Assembly: GCA_004194705.1 (NCBI GenBank)
Contig: SADC01000086.1
Span: 204,764-268,763 of the forward strand
Direction of reading: 5' to 3'
Length of the DNA: 64,000 nt
From: Ditylenchus dipsaci
Lineage: Eukaryota; Nematoda; Chromadorea; Rhabditida; Anguinidae
Made by a program: the position numbers and the translations under genes. The notes beneath the pieces are model-generated. The model saw nothing but the letters and a program-made list of their open reading frames with translations. It was not told the DNA's origin and ran no database searches. Shown here one piece after another: positions 42,833 to 57,800 of this stretch; positions within the stretch are counted from its first letter, which is position 1, and the number at the start of each line of letters is the position of its first letter.

Positions 42833-45800
42833 TTAGAAGATGCGATTCTTGGAATCTTCATGATTCTCAGGACGCTTCAAACACTTCTCCAGATTGTATT
42901 TCTTCAATTCATCATCTCGCATCTTTGAAGTGTCCTTGTAGCGAAAAGGTCCGGCATAGGGAGTATAGATACGGCTGACTGAAGACCGGTCCCGACTCAT
43001 TAGCGATCTGTCTTGACTTTTCCTGAACTCATCACGTTAAGATCTGAAATTCACAAATTAACAGATAAAGAATATGCACACATTCATAAATTAAAGCTGA
43101 GAATCGGAATTTTCGTCGGAAGACAACTGATTGACAAACCAAAACTTCGTCAACCAGCAAAAAAGATACGGAGACCTATGAAATGTGGGCGACGGTCATT
43201 TGGTAACTTGTCCGGTCATCATCTGGATTGTACCCGAACCACTTGGATAGTATCCAAACCATCTTAATGTACCTGAACCATCTAAATAGTGTCCAAACCA
43301 CCTGGATAGTATCCAATCCATGTGGAAGTATTCTTTGCACCCATAGGGGCTCGAACCATCAACCTCGGTTTTGGGAAAATTTTGCGGGAATTTAAGTTTT
43401 TTATTCTGAACCAAGATCCAAGTGGTCGACCACTTGGATAAAAAATTTTTTTTATGTTTTTTAGATTTCAAAACCTGTTTTCTGGACTAATTCGGGCATG
43501 CTGAAGATGGTTTGACAATAGTAAAATGCCGTTTTCTTCAGTACTTTTTGAGTTTTGAGCAATAATTGATTTTGGTAAAATCAATTATTCCCCAAAACTC
43601 AAAAAATAGTAGAGAACACGGCATTTTTACTATTATCAAACCATCTTCAGCATGCCCGAATTAGTCCAGAAAACAAGGTTTATAAATCCAAAAATACATA
43701 AAAAAAATTTGATCCAAGTGGTCGACCATTTGGTCGAGACCAAGACAAAAGAGATAAAGTAAATAAAGTACGATTTGGACATACCTTGGACATACAAAAA
43801 TGGACATACCCTCGACTTTAAGGGCAGTATCCCCGGAGCTTTAAAAAAGGGGAATCCGTCTCGAAAATGAAAATATATAACTTACGTGAGCTTAGTCGGA
43901 AAAGAGAACTGAGAAGTAGCAGTCCTGACGGGATCAATTACCTGAACAAAAAATAAATAGTTACAAACAAGACTTGAACAAACACACCTTAGAGCCCTAT
44001 TCTCCATGTAAACGAATTCTTCTCCATCGACATCAGTCTTGACATATTCAACTTCGATAATTGTAAACCTTAATATACTTAATTATCAAAAGGCTCAATT
44101 GAAATAACATAAACTCACCACTGATAAACTGGGTGATCTTCTTCGATTTTGTACTGGAGAAGAATTTGACTGCGCTAAAATCTGCTTTTTTGCCGAACAA
44201 GCCAAAGAATTGGAGTAGAAGAAGAAGCTTGATAAGTCGTAGGAACTGGCTCTTTCGCTGTATGCCTAATCTTTGCCTTAGGAGTACCATTGTTAGAATT
44301 AACCGGAGCCATTAAAGGATTTTGCTTTCTAAAAATAATGTTTTTTGAAAAAGAAGAAGTTTTAATATTAGAAGCTCAACCGATGCAGGTGGCTAAATGT
44401 CCGATAATGCGGCCATCGGGCGGAAAGCTAAAGGCTTCTCGGCAAATGCCGACAGTAAATTACATTCTAAACGGACATTATAATTTGCCGTTTACAAAAA
44501 ATAACAAAAATAAAAAAACCAACAATACAACAAAAGCAAATGCCGTTTGCAAAAAGCATTTTAAAGGCATTTTAGAATTTGCCCTTTGCAAAAAGCATTT
44601 TAAAAGGGATTTTATAATTTGCCCTTTGCAAAAGCATTTTAAGGGATTTTAGAATTTGCCCTTTGCGAAAAGCATTTAAAGGGATTTTAGAATGTGCCCT
44701 TTGCAAAAAGCATTTTAAAGGGATTTTAGAATTTGCCCTTTGCAAAAAGCATTTTAAAGGGATTTTATAATTTGCCCTTTGCAAAAAGCATTTTAAAGGG
44801 ATTTTAGAATTTGCCCTTTGCAAAAAGCATTTTAAAGGGATTTTATAATTTGCCCTTTGCAAAAAGCATTTTAAAGGGATTTTTATAATTTGCCCTTTGC
44901 AAAAAGCATTTTCAAGGGATTTCGGCAATTGCCGCCATTTTTGGGTTTTGCGGCAAAATAGGTTTGCCGCGAGGGCACGGTTCACCCTGCAGTTGACTAC
45001 ACTCAAACAGCAACTTGCAGCAAAAGAGATTTAATTGGCAGCACAGGTTGAAAGAGAACAGATTTAGAGCTTCTATTAAATATTATTTTTTAGAAAGAGG
45101 AAATTAGCAAACTCGAACAAAATGAGTTAGCGGCTGCCAAAAAAATTCAGAACAGAGTGCCCTCATTGCCAACATTGAAAAGATGTATTACGAACAGGTT
45201 CTGTTTGTTATCAAATGTGTGTTTGCATTATATTTTCCTTTTATAGCTAGAAGAGAGCAAAGAAAATGTTGACTTGAAAAAATGCAACAATGTGCAGTAC
45301 AAATAACTTGTTTTGAGAGATCGACTAACAATTGTTGTGCCAGAAACACTATTTTGGTGAGAATCTACACATCGAGTATTGAATACCAATAAAGACTTTG
45401 CTAGCCTTATAAATATTTGTTGCAGTGACGAATCCCCCCCCCCACGGGGACTGATCAGGTGGAGGAGATAACTTCATATTCGTGTCTCGACCCCGATTTC
45501 ATGAGAAAGCCGCGCGTTTTTTTGGTTCTGAGAAAAAAAAAAATTTTTTCGAACCACAGGGGGGGGGGTATCATGGTTTTTTAGTCAAAATTTGAAAAAT
45601 TTAAATTGGCGCCTTTTGAATTTTAAAGGATAAAGGGCTGTATTGGGAGGGGAAGGGAATAAAAGGGGCCACTTTTAAGGCAGAACAATATAAAAGTAAA
45701 TATATGTATTCTTCGACTGCCTCACCATGTTTTTCAACTGGGCCCGTGGCAAAAACAGACTCTGTATGCATTTTATGGTCAAGAGTACTTCTCGGAATCA

Positions 45801-48800
45801 TGTCTAAGGTAAGTGTGTGCGCGCATCTCTAACTCTCAAGCCCCTGCGCCCCCTTCGGGGGCGCAGGGGGCTTGGGGCTTGGAGTTGAGATGCGCACACA
45901 CCACATACCTTAGACACAAATCACTCGAAAGTGACTCTGGATGCATGAAAAAGCATGCATACCAGAGTTTATTTATGCGGTAGGCCCCAGTATCAAAACT
46001 ATGTTCAACATCTTCTTGTTAGTGGGCCCTCTATGATTAGTGGCCCCCTTTTATTCCCTTCCCCTCCCTATACAGCCCTAATCCCTTTTAAATTCAAAAG
46101 GCGCCAATTTAAATTTTTCAAATTTTGACTAAAAACCATGATACCCCCCTGTGGTTCGAAAAAATTTTTTTTTCTCAGAACCAAAAAACGCGCGGCTTTC
46201 TCATGAAATCGGGGTCGAGAAACACGAAATGAAGTTATCTCCTCCACCTGATCAGTCCCCGTGGGGGGGGGGGGGGATTCTGACTCAAGCCAAATATTTA
46301 ACATCACTGAAAATTTTATATCGAGAATTGTGAAAAAAAATGAAAAAGGGTTTAAACTTTAAAGTGCCATGCTCACGGTGGTCTGGTGGTCACCGGCCAA
46401 TTTAATTTTTTTCTAATCATTGATATTCTGTACGGGTATTTTAACTTGATTTCTAATAAAACTAAACCTAAAATTAAATTCTAGCCCTTGTTTTGTTAGA
46501 AACCAAGCCAAAAATCCGAATAGAAGTTCAATGATTAGGATTTTTTTTTGAATTGGCGGGGGACAATCCAGACCACTGTGAGCATGGTCCTTTAATTAGG
46601 GTTGAATATAATCAGTCATTTCAAATCCGGTCAAATGACCGGTCATATTTGGTAATTTTCAGTGAATTAATTGTGCTACAAAGTTAACTGTACTGGAGGG
46701 TTAACTGTACTGAAAGCTAACTGAACTACAAGATTGATTGGAGCGATATTGCCAGTTAAGAGTAGCGTGCCTGGCAAAAATTTTTTTTATTGTTTATTTC
46801 TTCAATTTTTAGTCTTCCTATCAAAGAAACGCCAGCACCAAAACATCTATTTCAAAGCTTTCTTCATCGCTATCTCTAAATTGAAAATGTCCCAAAATAA
46901 GACAAAATGACCCACGCCTGGTCATATTACCGGAATATGACCGGTCGTATGAAAAAAAATCCGAAAAATAGCTGGGGAATGATGCAAACTAAGGGGTGTG
47001 CACTAACAATCTAACCTACCTTTTTGTTTTCGCATATCGCACCTCCTGTGCATATTTCTTCGTTGGCACAGGACTCTGAGGGGCGAGCATATCGGCGACC
47101 TAAAACAATTATCTTAGTCAACCATTAAATGTCAATAGTATTTGTAGCCCTGCTTTGGCTTTCTCCTAATATTTGTGGTAGTAGTGTTGGTTGCACTTGT
47201 TGTTGGTATGAGTAGTAATTATTGGTGTTATAAGGTATAGAGGCAACACAGGTTATTGACCAGACTTGTGTAAGGAGGACATATCTGCAGGCATTTGCAT
47301 CCAGACAAGTGAATCCTGGGGCACACAAGCCTAACTTGTCACACTCACTCATTCCCACTATGCTTTTTAAGTGGTGATTCAGATCGACTACTCCTGGTTG
47401 TGGGAGGTGGGTAGCAGCGATTGATGGATTACCTTCAAACAAATTATACTCAAACACGGATTAGGGAATTTGTATTACTCGAAAAAGATTTATATTAGCC
47501 AAGTAAAAGATGGTTAAAAAAAATTAAATAAATTAGTAATTAGAAAGTCGAAAAAATGAAAAAAGTTTGTAGAATTTTTTTAATAATTCAAAATAAAATA
47601 AATTAAATTTTTTAACTTAAAAAAAATATTCGAAAAAATGAATTTCCTTCAAAAAAAACTAGATTAGAGAATTGTATTTTTTAAATGCTGTAACTAAAAA
47701 CCCGCACCAAATACTGATTTCCCGCAGTAAATACATAAGAAAGAGTATTTCTCGGTGTTTCCGAATTGTAAATTTTTTTGGATCAATATGTAGCCCTAAA
47801 TCTCTAGTTCTAATGAGCCATCAACTGGCTCAATGTGATGCTGAAAGTGAGAGTACCGTATTTCTTCTAAATAAACCGACACCCCTACTTTGAGGGTCCG
47901 TATCTCAGTCCAGAGAAAAAAATTTACATGGCTTTTTATTACCTTTTCTTAGCTCCCACGAGCTCTATCGATTCCGCTTTTTCGATTTGGATTTTCACCC
48001 GAAAATGTCAAGATCGACCCAAAACTTTCACGATTTTTGAAGGGTTGAAAAATAATCCGACATGTCGGTATATTAGAAGAAATACGGTACCAATCATTTT
48101 GAGAAACGCGAAGTATTTTCGTAAAAATATATATTCCACCGTGTTTTTCTTAACACATTGAGCCAGTTGATAGCTCATTAGAAACTAGAGATTCAGGGCT
48201 ACATGTGAATCTAAAAAAATAGATTTTTACGATTGTGAAAAACATCGAGAAATACTCTTGTTTATGTATTTACTGCGGGAAATCAGTATTCTGGTGCGTG
48301 AAATTAATTTTAGCCTATTTTAATGTTAATATTATTCAAGTGAAAATTAGTGTTCTAATGCCTTACGTATGGATGCTGAGACTTAGTGACCCCAAGTCCT
48401 CCAGTAGAGGCAGTGGTGGGAAGTGCAAAAGAACTAGTTTCAATACTCTTCTGGTTGTACATCACACAATTGCCTATTTTGGGAGAGGGTCTCGTGCCTG
48501 CAGGACACAGGCATAGACCTTCTACACAACTTGAGCCACCCACGCAAATGTCTACGGGACCTGAAAATAAGAATAAAAAGAATAATAGTTCCGGGTTAGG
48601 GGTTTTCATAGCAGGAGCTCTCTGGCTTATGGATACAAAAATTTATTTCGCTTATATAGTTCTATTCTAGAAAAATTGGTTTAGTTTTTTTGTAGTGGGC
48701 TACATTCTGGTTAGCAATGATGATGACAAGAGACCTTTCCCGTCCATTTCGGCCCCATTTTTCGGTCGATCTCCTGTCCCGAATTTCTGCTCGGTATTTA

Positions 48801-51800
48801 TAAAAAGTTTCATTTCCGAGTATGCGTGAGCTAAAAAGTCTTTTTCTGCAGTCCTGCTCCTTTTCTGATCGTCATCTCTAATTTTGGTACATGATTGGTA
48901 TAATGAATATAACCCCCTCTCCAATAATTTTAGGCTTTGGAATTAGGCTTAGTCATTGGGCTTCGGCTTTGAGTCTTAGGCCTAAGGCTGAGCGACAAAA
49001 AGTACTAATTTCAGTTTTTTTTAAAAGAAGTATGGTTTAGGAACCCCTGAAAATTTTGGGAGCGGGGTATATTCCAGTAGCGTCAAAAATTCGTTTTTAA
49101 GTCAGGCAGATATTTTAAACAAAACTTGAGTTAAAAAACCAATTTTAGGAGCAGTTTCAGAACACCCACCCGCGTCAATTTCGGAACACGCAGCCCTGAA
49201 ATTTGTCTTGGTTCCCCAAGCTGATTTTTTTTCGCAAAATTTTATATTTTGCTTATTTGTTGAGTTTTATCCGCTTTTTTTTATTTCACAAATTTTTTAT
49301 AAAAACAGTCAAAGCTCAACAAAAAGAAGGTAGAAAAAGATTTTTGCAAAAAAATTTGCTTGGGGGCCAAGGAAAATTTATGGGGTGGGTGTTCCGAAAA
49401 TGATCGGGGTAGGTGTTCCTAAATTTAGCCCAATTTTTCATGCCAGCGTGACTCTGTTCGGACACGGATGCAACTTACCACTCGGGTTGCCTTGATTCCC
49501 ACTTAAATCCTTAAAAAAAGCTTTTACCACAGTGAGTGCCAGGCGCAGACAACTTGATTGTACTTGTCTCCACTGAGGCTGGTGCTTTTGTGACCATCAT
49601 TGCTTGGTCATTATTCTGGTAGGAGTGATGCGGTTCGGCAGCGTAGAACGGATTTTTATTTGTGGGAAGCTAAAACATAGTTTTTTTTTACCGAGTCTCA
49701 AAGTAAATGTAAAAAAGCAACCCCAGCTGTTTTGTCTTGCTTGACACACACTCCATGCACAATAGCCATTGAGATGTGAGGGCAGGCACACCAACCTCCA
49801 GTACTACAAACGGATCCCCCAGAACACTGCTCTCCATTGGAACAACTGGCACCTGGAGGCACTTGCAAGCGCTCATCATCTGCAATTTGAGACATTCATA
49901 TTAATAGGAATTTGGAGATTAATATTAATAGGAATATTTATTTCATATTAATAGGAATTTTTACATGGATTTAGGGTTATGGTTGGATTGATAATTAGAT
50001 TACTTGAGGGATAAATAACACAGCAATGCAAGTAAAAACAGAAAATTGTTAGTTTTAAAAGCAAAGAATTACAAAATTGCCTAAAAAATAAATTACAGTT
50101 ATCTTAAAATTTTACACCAACACCAAAGTTCGTTCCTGCCAACGGTCCGATGACTTTTGGCTGGATTTTGAATCATTTTTTATAGGGCTCCCACAATGGG
50201 AATGACGATGTCGATGTCGAATTAAAGCTATGATTTGATCTCACGTTTTTCATTAAAAAATGCCAAATCTGATATAGATGACCCATACCTAAAACGAAAA
50301 GTAGGTATAGCTCATCTATATCAGATTTGTCATTTTTCAATAAAAAGCGCGAGATCTAGACATCACTTAATTCGACATCGTCATTCCCATTGTGGGAGCC
50401 CTATTATAAACTTGATTTGTCAGCCTATTCAAAAATATCGAAATAATCAAGATTCTACCTATAATCTTTGCAGATGACAATAGGTTCACCGTTTAGATGC
50501 GCGTCACTCGATTTCACGCCACCAGTTTTTGAAAAACTGATGACGTAAAATCGAGAGCTTTTGGATCTTGATGGTGAAGATGTTGTCATTCGCAGAAGTG
50601 AACGGTAAATATTTGATAGATATTTGTGCGTAGGCTGACCAATTAGTTTTAGTAAAAGACTCTAAAAATTGGACAAATTTTGATTTTTTCTGTGATTGCC
50701 AGGCCTCAGGTTCAACTTAGCCCTGACATGGACTTTACAAAATAAAAACCCACCATTGAACAGTGTAAAAACCTTATCATGTTCATTTCCATTTATCTTC
50801 TTCACATTCAAACCCTTGTGCCTTCTAGAATTGCTCACGAAATCCCGCGCCTTCTGAGAAGCGTCAGGTGTCCAATCACATCCACCTTTGTCCACCTCCA
50901 TGCACCGACATTCGCCTTCAACACAAGTCAAATTGAGTCCACATTCCTGGGAATAACTACATTTGACCCCGACTCCAAATCCTTCAATCCTTTTCTTCAG
51001 TCCTTGGTCCATCATTTTTTTCCTCAAAAAGGCGGGCACAATCTCAAAGCTTTTGGGGTAGTGCTTAGCCAATTCATCCAGCTGGTCGTTTCCTCTTGTT
51101 CTCGGATGCTAACACACCTCGTAGAGCCATTCACAAAGGCCAAGTGTTGGCCGAGGATCAGACATCTGCACACCCCTTCCAAACATTCTGCCCCTTTGCC
51201 ACATCCACTGAATTCATCACAGAAGAATCCAGGCAATATGGCTGAAGAAAAGTTTTTTGGTAGGAGGTTTTCTTCCAGCTCTTCAACTTCGACGTAATTT
51301 TTGTCGGTTTTTTCTTCGGATTCGGTGTATTCCTCGTCTTTGTAGTAGTATTTGTCGTCTTTGTCCGCAGCTTTCGTGGCAGATTCAATGAATCTAGGGG
51401 AAAGTCCAGCTGGATTATGTGGACTTGGGTCAGATTCTGCCGGACCATGGGTGAGTTCAGGTCGATTAGGGGCAGATTCAGCTGGACCAGGGACAGTCCA
51501 CCTGGATTATATTGACCAGGGGCAGATCCATGTGGACTACTCGGATTAATAACAGGTTCAGAAATTTCAGCTAGACCCTTGGGTCCATAACCTCAGGTTT
51601 TCTGTTTTCCAAAGCCGCCGCCCACTCAGAAATCCGTATGCAAACACACTGATTTTGCAAGCAATTCAGACCAGGGCCACAGTTTTGATCAGAGTGACAG
51701 TAGGAATTTGGCTTCTGAACGCTTTTGGCTGGATTTTTGGAAGAGATGGCCATTCCGTTGCAATAACAAGTGGAGTACCGGCAGATTGAGCCCCTAGGGC

Positions 51801-54800
51801 AGTCTTTGGAAGTGTCGCATGTCAGTTTCTGAGGATTCTGAAATAGCTGGTGATGGTGGTCTATGACTGTGGAGTCTTGAGGATTGTTGGAGAATAGTTT
51901 TGGTGGGGAGTGAGCGGCTTGGAATGGATTGTGATTAGGCTTGCGCCGTCTATTGGGATTGTTTGTGCATTGTCCGTTGTGTGGAGGGCTACGGTTGAGA
52001 CACCGACAACGACCATCTTTGCACCAGGAACTGGAGCTACAGAAGTGGAGGTGAGGCAGACATAGGTCTCCCGGCTTGCGCACTTGATCCAGAGGGACAC
52101 AACGGTTATATACCTGAAAATTGGATATTTTCAAGGGTGGGTATAGTTATAAAATCGTACCTCGTTTATCCGCACCCCCAAGTTCGTTCCCGTCTAGGGT
52201 ATGACACTTTTCGGGAAATTTTCGAAATCTTTTGACAAATTTGATTTGCCCGACTTCCAAAATACTGCAAAGGTTATGAATTTACAGCTCATTTTTCAAA
52301 AATTTTTAATTTCGCCATGATGACCCGTGGATCTTGTTTATCCGGTACTTGATTTTCAAAAAGGGGTACCTAATAACCGAGGATCATGGGATATTATGAC
52401 AAAATAAAATAATTTTGGAAAGAATCAGAATCCTTGTGATATTTTGGAATAGACTGGCAAATCACATTTGTCAAAAGACTTAAAACATTTGGAGAAAAAG
52501 TGTCGGACCCTAAATGGGAACGAACTTAAGGAAGATGGCTGATAAGCAATGATCGACTGTGTCTATTTTTTTGGCGATGCAAGACAGTAAGATAGTCGGT
52601 CTGGGAATTTTTTATCAGTAGGTCTTGGCCCCTAATCCCTGAAGAATCCTATTCCTCATCTCTACTTCAAACCCTTCACAAACCACTCACCTCAGTGAAA
52701 CCATCTTTGCACTGGCAATATCCTCCAGCTGAACACACTGAATCCGAGGAGCAAACAGTATCTTCGTCACAGATCTGGCCAGGCAAAGCACTCACTCCAC
52801 TCTTTAACTCACTTTTGGACTCTTTAGTTGACTGTAAGGGTGGGGTGGCAAATTGTGCAAGTGCTTGGGCACACTTTCTTTTTTATTCAGCACCACCTGG
52901 TCCTTCTCCTGTTCTATGGCTGGCGCCGCTGCAATAGCTGGTGGTAAAACCACTGATTTCTTGCGCTCCAGACTGGTCTTCACACTTTTCTTGCCTTCTT
53001 CTTCGCATTTTCCTTGACGCACCTTCATTCCAACTGGGCAAACACAGGCATCTATTCCAGCTGCACACACTGCTGAGTCAATGCAAAACTCTCCGTTGGC
53101 ACAAGATTCTCCTGCAAAGTTTTTTATTACAACATAAAAATATTGTGTCAAGACGAAAAGTTGAAAAATGAGATTACCAGGTAATGCTTGGGTGACACAC
53201 ATGCCGACAATCAAGCGCTTGCCCTCCGCACACCGACATATTCCATCTTTGGCACAGACAGCCCCACTGTCGCAGATGTGGGCTGGAGTGCACTGCCTTC
53301 CCACCTTGACTACTTCTATGTTGGCACGGCGTAGGATGCAAGACTGCAGGAAGTATACTCTCTCCGGCTTGCACTGACAGAATGGCCCAAGACGTTGCAC
53401 AGCTGGCATGGACGAGGATCGAATACAATCTGCTCCTTCAATACACCTGCAAAGCGATGTGTTGATTTGTGGACAAACCCATGCACACGGTGGTCCAAAA
53501 AATGTTAAAATCGATCGGTCCCTAATATGTAACAGGTTCAAATCCGAATGGTAGCATATATTTTTTCCTGGGTTAAAATGTTTTCAGAGAATCAGCAATC
53601 CAGAGAGTAGGTGGCCTGAGGGAGTGCTAGCCACCTAACAGGTGGTTTTCCTACGCAGTCTGAAACTTACTTGCCATGAGAAAACATTTTTAGCCAAGAA
53701 TAAATAATGCATGCCACCACCGGGATTCAAACCTGTAATCTGTTCGGGGGTCAATTCGCCAGGAGGTCATTTTAGCCGTACTTTTTTTTAACTTTAAAAA
53801 AATAGATCGACTCAGAATTCAACAAGAATTTAGTGCGGGGAGGATGGCTAGGCATGTTTTTGCCTCGTTGATTATTTGTTTTCAAAATGACTCCGAATGA
53901 CCACCCGGGGTTCGTACCCACTCATTATTGACTCAATGTGAGGCCCACCGAATTAACTGTAGGATTTCTCGTATATTACACTAGAAACTTTACAGTTAAT
54001 TTGGTGGGTCTCATTCTAATTGAGAGACACTTGGATCATGTTTCAAAGGCTAAGGACTGACTCGCATAACCCAACTCGCATCTTGTTTGAGTCCTACCAT
54101 ATGCTGGCTTACTCTGCGCCTAAATCTAAGCATTGAAAAAGCAGGGGTAACCAAGGTAAAATAGGGGGGACTTACGGCACAAGTGCATTTTTATGCTCAA
54201 AAGCTTACCTCTCAGAGTTGGAGCAGCTGTCATAAGGTTGTCTCACAGCCAAATGCTGCTCTTGATTCCCACTATTTTGAAGCACTATCTGATCTCCTGA
54301 TCCAAACATGGTGATATGGGGTGGTTTGTGAGCTGCATTCAGGGGCACAGTTCCTTTGCCTGTCTGGTAAGCACATATTCCTCCTTTTTCAATCCTCATT
54401 CCTTCTGGGCACTGGCACCAGCCTGCTTTGGAGCACCTTGAGTTGCCTAGACATACATTCCCTGAACCACAGTGCTCTCCAGGCATGGCCACTGATTTGG
54501 GAGTTTCTCCTGGACCACTTGGCAGAAGGTCTTCATCCTCGTTTTCAATCGGGGATTTGCCACCTTTTTTGGTTTCTAGCTTGAGGGTCTGAGCTCCTTG
54601 GGCAAATGGATGGGTGGGGAAGTGCTGGACGTTGGACGGGAAGCTGGAATAGTCGCCAGAATTTAGGTTGAGGTTGTAGCCAGTGAATTGGTTTTGTTGC
54701 TGCTGGTAGATCTGTTGCTGGAGGGCTTCCAGATAGTTGGTTGGCAGATTACTTAACCAAGAGTTTTGGTTGGGGACTGGACTATTGATGCTGTTGGTGT

Positions 54801-57800
54801 TTTCATATCCTTGCATTGGATGCAAGGGAGTGTTTGGAAAGGATTGTGAGGAGGGCAGAAGTCCATCGGTCAGGCGGTTGAAATTGACTGATTCAAAGGA
54901 ATCACCTAGAAATATTGGATTGGTAAAATTGGTAATTTTGCAGTTTTTCGTTGCATCCCTTGCTTGCTTTTTATCTTGGCTTGTGCATGATTCTCAAGCT
55001 ACAAAAAAGGTTAGAAAACACCTGATAGATTATGCTAACCTACGCTGGCCTATCATTGGACCAAATACAAGCCAAAAAGCAACAGGGGACAAAGTAATAG
55101 CAATAGTATATTTTGCACAGGACATTTTGGCTGTGCCGTTTTGCCTCGGATACTTTGGCTCTGCCATTGTGACTGGGGCGTTTTAGCTAAAGGAACTCAG
55201 CTCTGAAATTCCTAAAAAGACCTAAGAAGCCTCCTAAAAAAGGCGAATGGGGGGGGGGGAGGGGCAAATAGCATATTTCGCCCGGTTTCGGGGCGAAATT
55301 CCACAGCAAAAATACCCAGGACAGAATGGCACAGCCAAAATGTCCAGGGCGAAATGGGTCAGCCTGGATGGCAAAAACTTTATTTCGAGGCATGTTATAT
55401 TAAAACATTTTTTTAGCTCAGAATCCAATTAAATTTTTCAAGTTTAAGGTACCATTCTAGCGGAAATAGGAATTTCCAGGGTAGAAAGTGTGGAAAGTCT
55501 TTACCTCTCCTGCTCCTGTATTCATCCAACCATTATTGTTTTGGCCATTAGTTGAGCCCAATCTGCCAAACTTCATGCCAAAGGCCGAGTGTTCTTCCTC
55601 TCCTCCTGTATTGCCCACATGATTTCCAGAGCCGTACTCCTGACTGCCAGACTGAGTCCCCGCTCCGTTGCCAGATATATCTGGGTCTATATATGAACTA
55701 GGGTCATCGATTATCGGTTTGGCGGGTGGCAAACAAAAGTTTTCCACTTGCACATAGGTTGCTTTGCAGACACAATAGCCATTGTCACAGAAACCTGAAT
55801 ATTTTTAATTTGAATAGTGCTTTCTTTGCCCAAGACCCAAATGGAACAAAGGCGAAATTTTCCCAATTCTACTGGGTACGTCAGGTTTGATCGCCACGAA
55901 TTTGATCGCCGACTAATTTTGATCGCCACAAAATTGATCGCCACAAATTTTATCGCTCACGAAATTGATCGCCACAAATTTGATCGCTCACAAATTTGAT
56001 CGCCAGTCAAATTTGATCGCCAGTCGCATTGATCGCCTGCAGATTTCGATCGCCACAAATTTGATCGCCAGTCAAATTGATCGCCACAAATTTGATCGCC
56101 AGTCAAATTGATCGCCACAAATTTGATCGCCAGTCAAATTGATCGCCACAAATTTGTGATCCACTTCTAGTTGTCTGTTAGTGTTTTGAACTCTTTATTT
56201 TCGGCTTACATCTTCAATATTTTTTAACTTTACACCCTTGAGCCATTCTGTACCCCAGATATAAATTTACTTTTCAAGATATAAGTCTCCTAAAAGCAGT
56301 ACCCACGATAGGAGAATCCAGGAGGAGAGCACCAAGGTGGTGTTAATTAGGGATGGGAGAGTACCCAAGAGGGAGTCATGGGAGAGTACCCAAGAGTAGG
56401 GTACTCAGTTATACTCAGGTAGTGTTTACTCAGCTGAGGATTATGTATGTGGTCATCCAGGTGGACATCCAACAGACCAGGAGGTACCCATTCCAGGTGT
56501 TGGGAATGAGGTGGGTGAAATCCCAACTTTGGTCCTGACAAACCCAATTTACTACACAATCTTAAGTTAGACAAAATGGTTTATCATTTATTTTTAAGAA
56601 ATTTTTATTTTTATGCTATCCAGGTGGACATCCACCTGGATAAGCCGAAAAATAAAAAATTTGAACAAACATGCCATCACATAGCAAAAAGCGGTTGTTT
56701 TTGATTTTTTAGGTCATCCAGGTGAATATCCACCTGGCCAAGTGGTACCCACCCAAAGTTTCGGGGTTCAGCTGGTATACACTTTTGGTCTTATCAAGCC
56801 TTATTACCCAGACGATTTCACATGTGATGGCATGGTTTGTTTTTACTTAAAAAATTTGATTTTTCAGATCATCCAGCTGAATAACTACCTGGGCCAGGGG
56901 TTATAAAAAGATAAAGAAACGACAAAGACATGAAAGCAAACAATATCGCCGGCGATCAAAATTGAACGTCGATCATTTTGTGGCGAACAAAATAAGCCGG
57001 CGATCAAATTTGTGGCGATCAAATTTGACTGGCGATCAATTTTGTGGCGATCAAATTTGACTGGCGATCAATTTTGTGGCGGTCAAATTTGACTGGCGAT
57101 CAATTTTGTGAGCGATCAAATTTGTGGCGATCAAATTTGGCTGGCGATCAATTTCGTGAGCGATCAAATTTGTGGCGATCAATTTTGTGGCGATCAAAAT
57201 TAGCCGGCGATCAAATTCGTGGCGATCAAACCTGACGTACCCATTCTACTGGCCTATAAATATACTATACTAGCTGACTATACTAGTCTATAAATAACCA
57301 AAATATTGGGTTGTGTAAAAAGTTCTTGTGTTTTTTTCAAAACCTTTTGTGTCATTTTTTTTTCTATAGATTTTCTGACTATTGTTTTACAGTTGACCAC
57401 TTGTTTTGTAGTTAATAATCTAAGCTAAAAAATGGGCGGTCAAATGTTTAAATATAGCTGTAAAATCTGCAGACAAAACACACTGACAAAAAAATCAATT
57501 TTTTTTTCAAAAAATTTAGAAAAATCAACCCATTTTGTGGCATTGTATTTTTTTCTTCAAATTTTATGACTATTTTTTATAGTTGACAAATCATTTTGTA
57601 GCTAATATTTTTAACTACAGAAGAAGTCACAACTGTAAAAAAATGACCATCAAATTCACAGAAAAAAGACAATGCCAAAATTTTTAAATTTCAAGAAATT
57701 GTATACAACCCAGTACAATTTACGAATAACTCCGAAAATTTACCATTTTTATGGCAATTGACGCTGCTAAAGCAATGCGTTCCTCTAGGTCTTCTGGCGA

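Noticed and set aside
42833..44328. Last EB-gene exons as a foreign fragment captured by a transposon
   Set aside because: Phase and composition continue from exon 47020-47099 into 44119-44328, so they are read as the gene's own end; kept only as an alternative in the findings.
49440..49500. Extra EB-gene exon between 49528 and 48560
   Set aside because: It has plausible splice sites but breaks the module; direct joining of 49528 to 48560 in phase 1 restores a standard EB module.
55885..56155. CRISPR-like array of GATCGCC units
   Set aside because: Units are irregular, spacers are only a few bases, the array is mirrored at the other end of an element with a target duplication, and the genome is eukaryotic.
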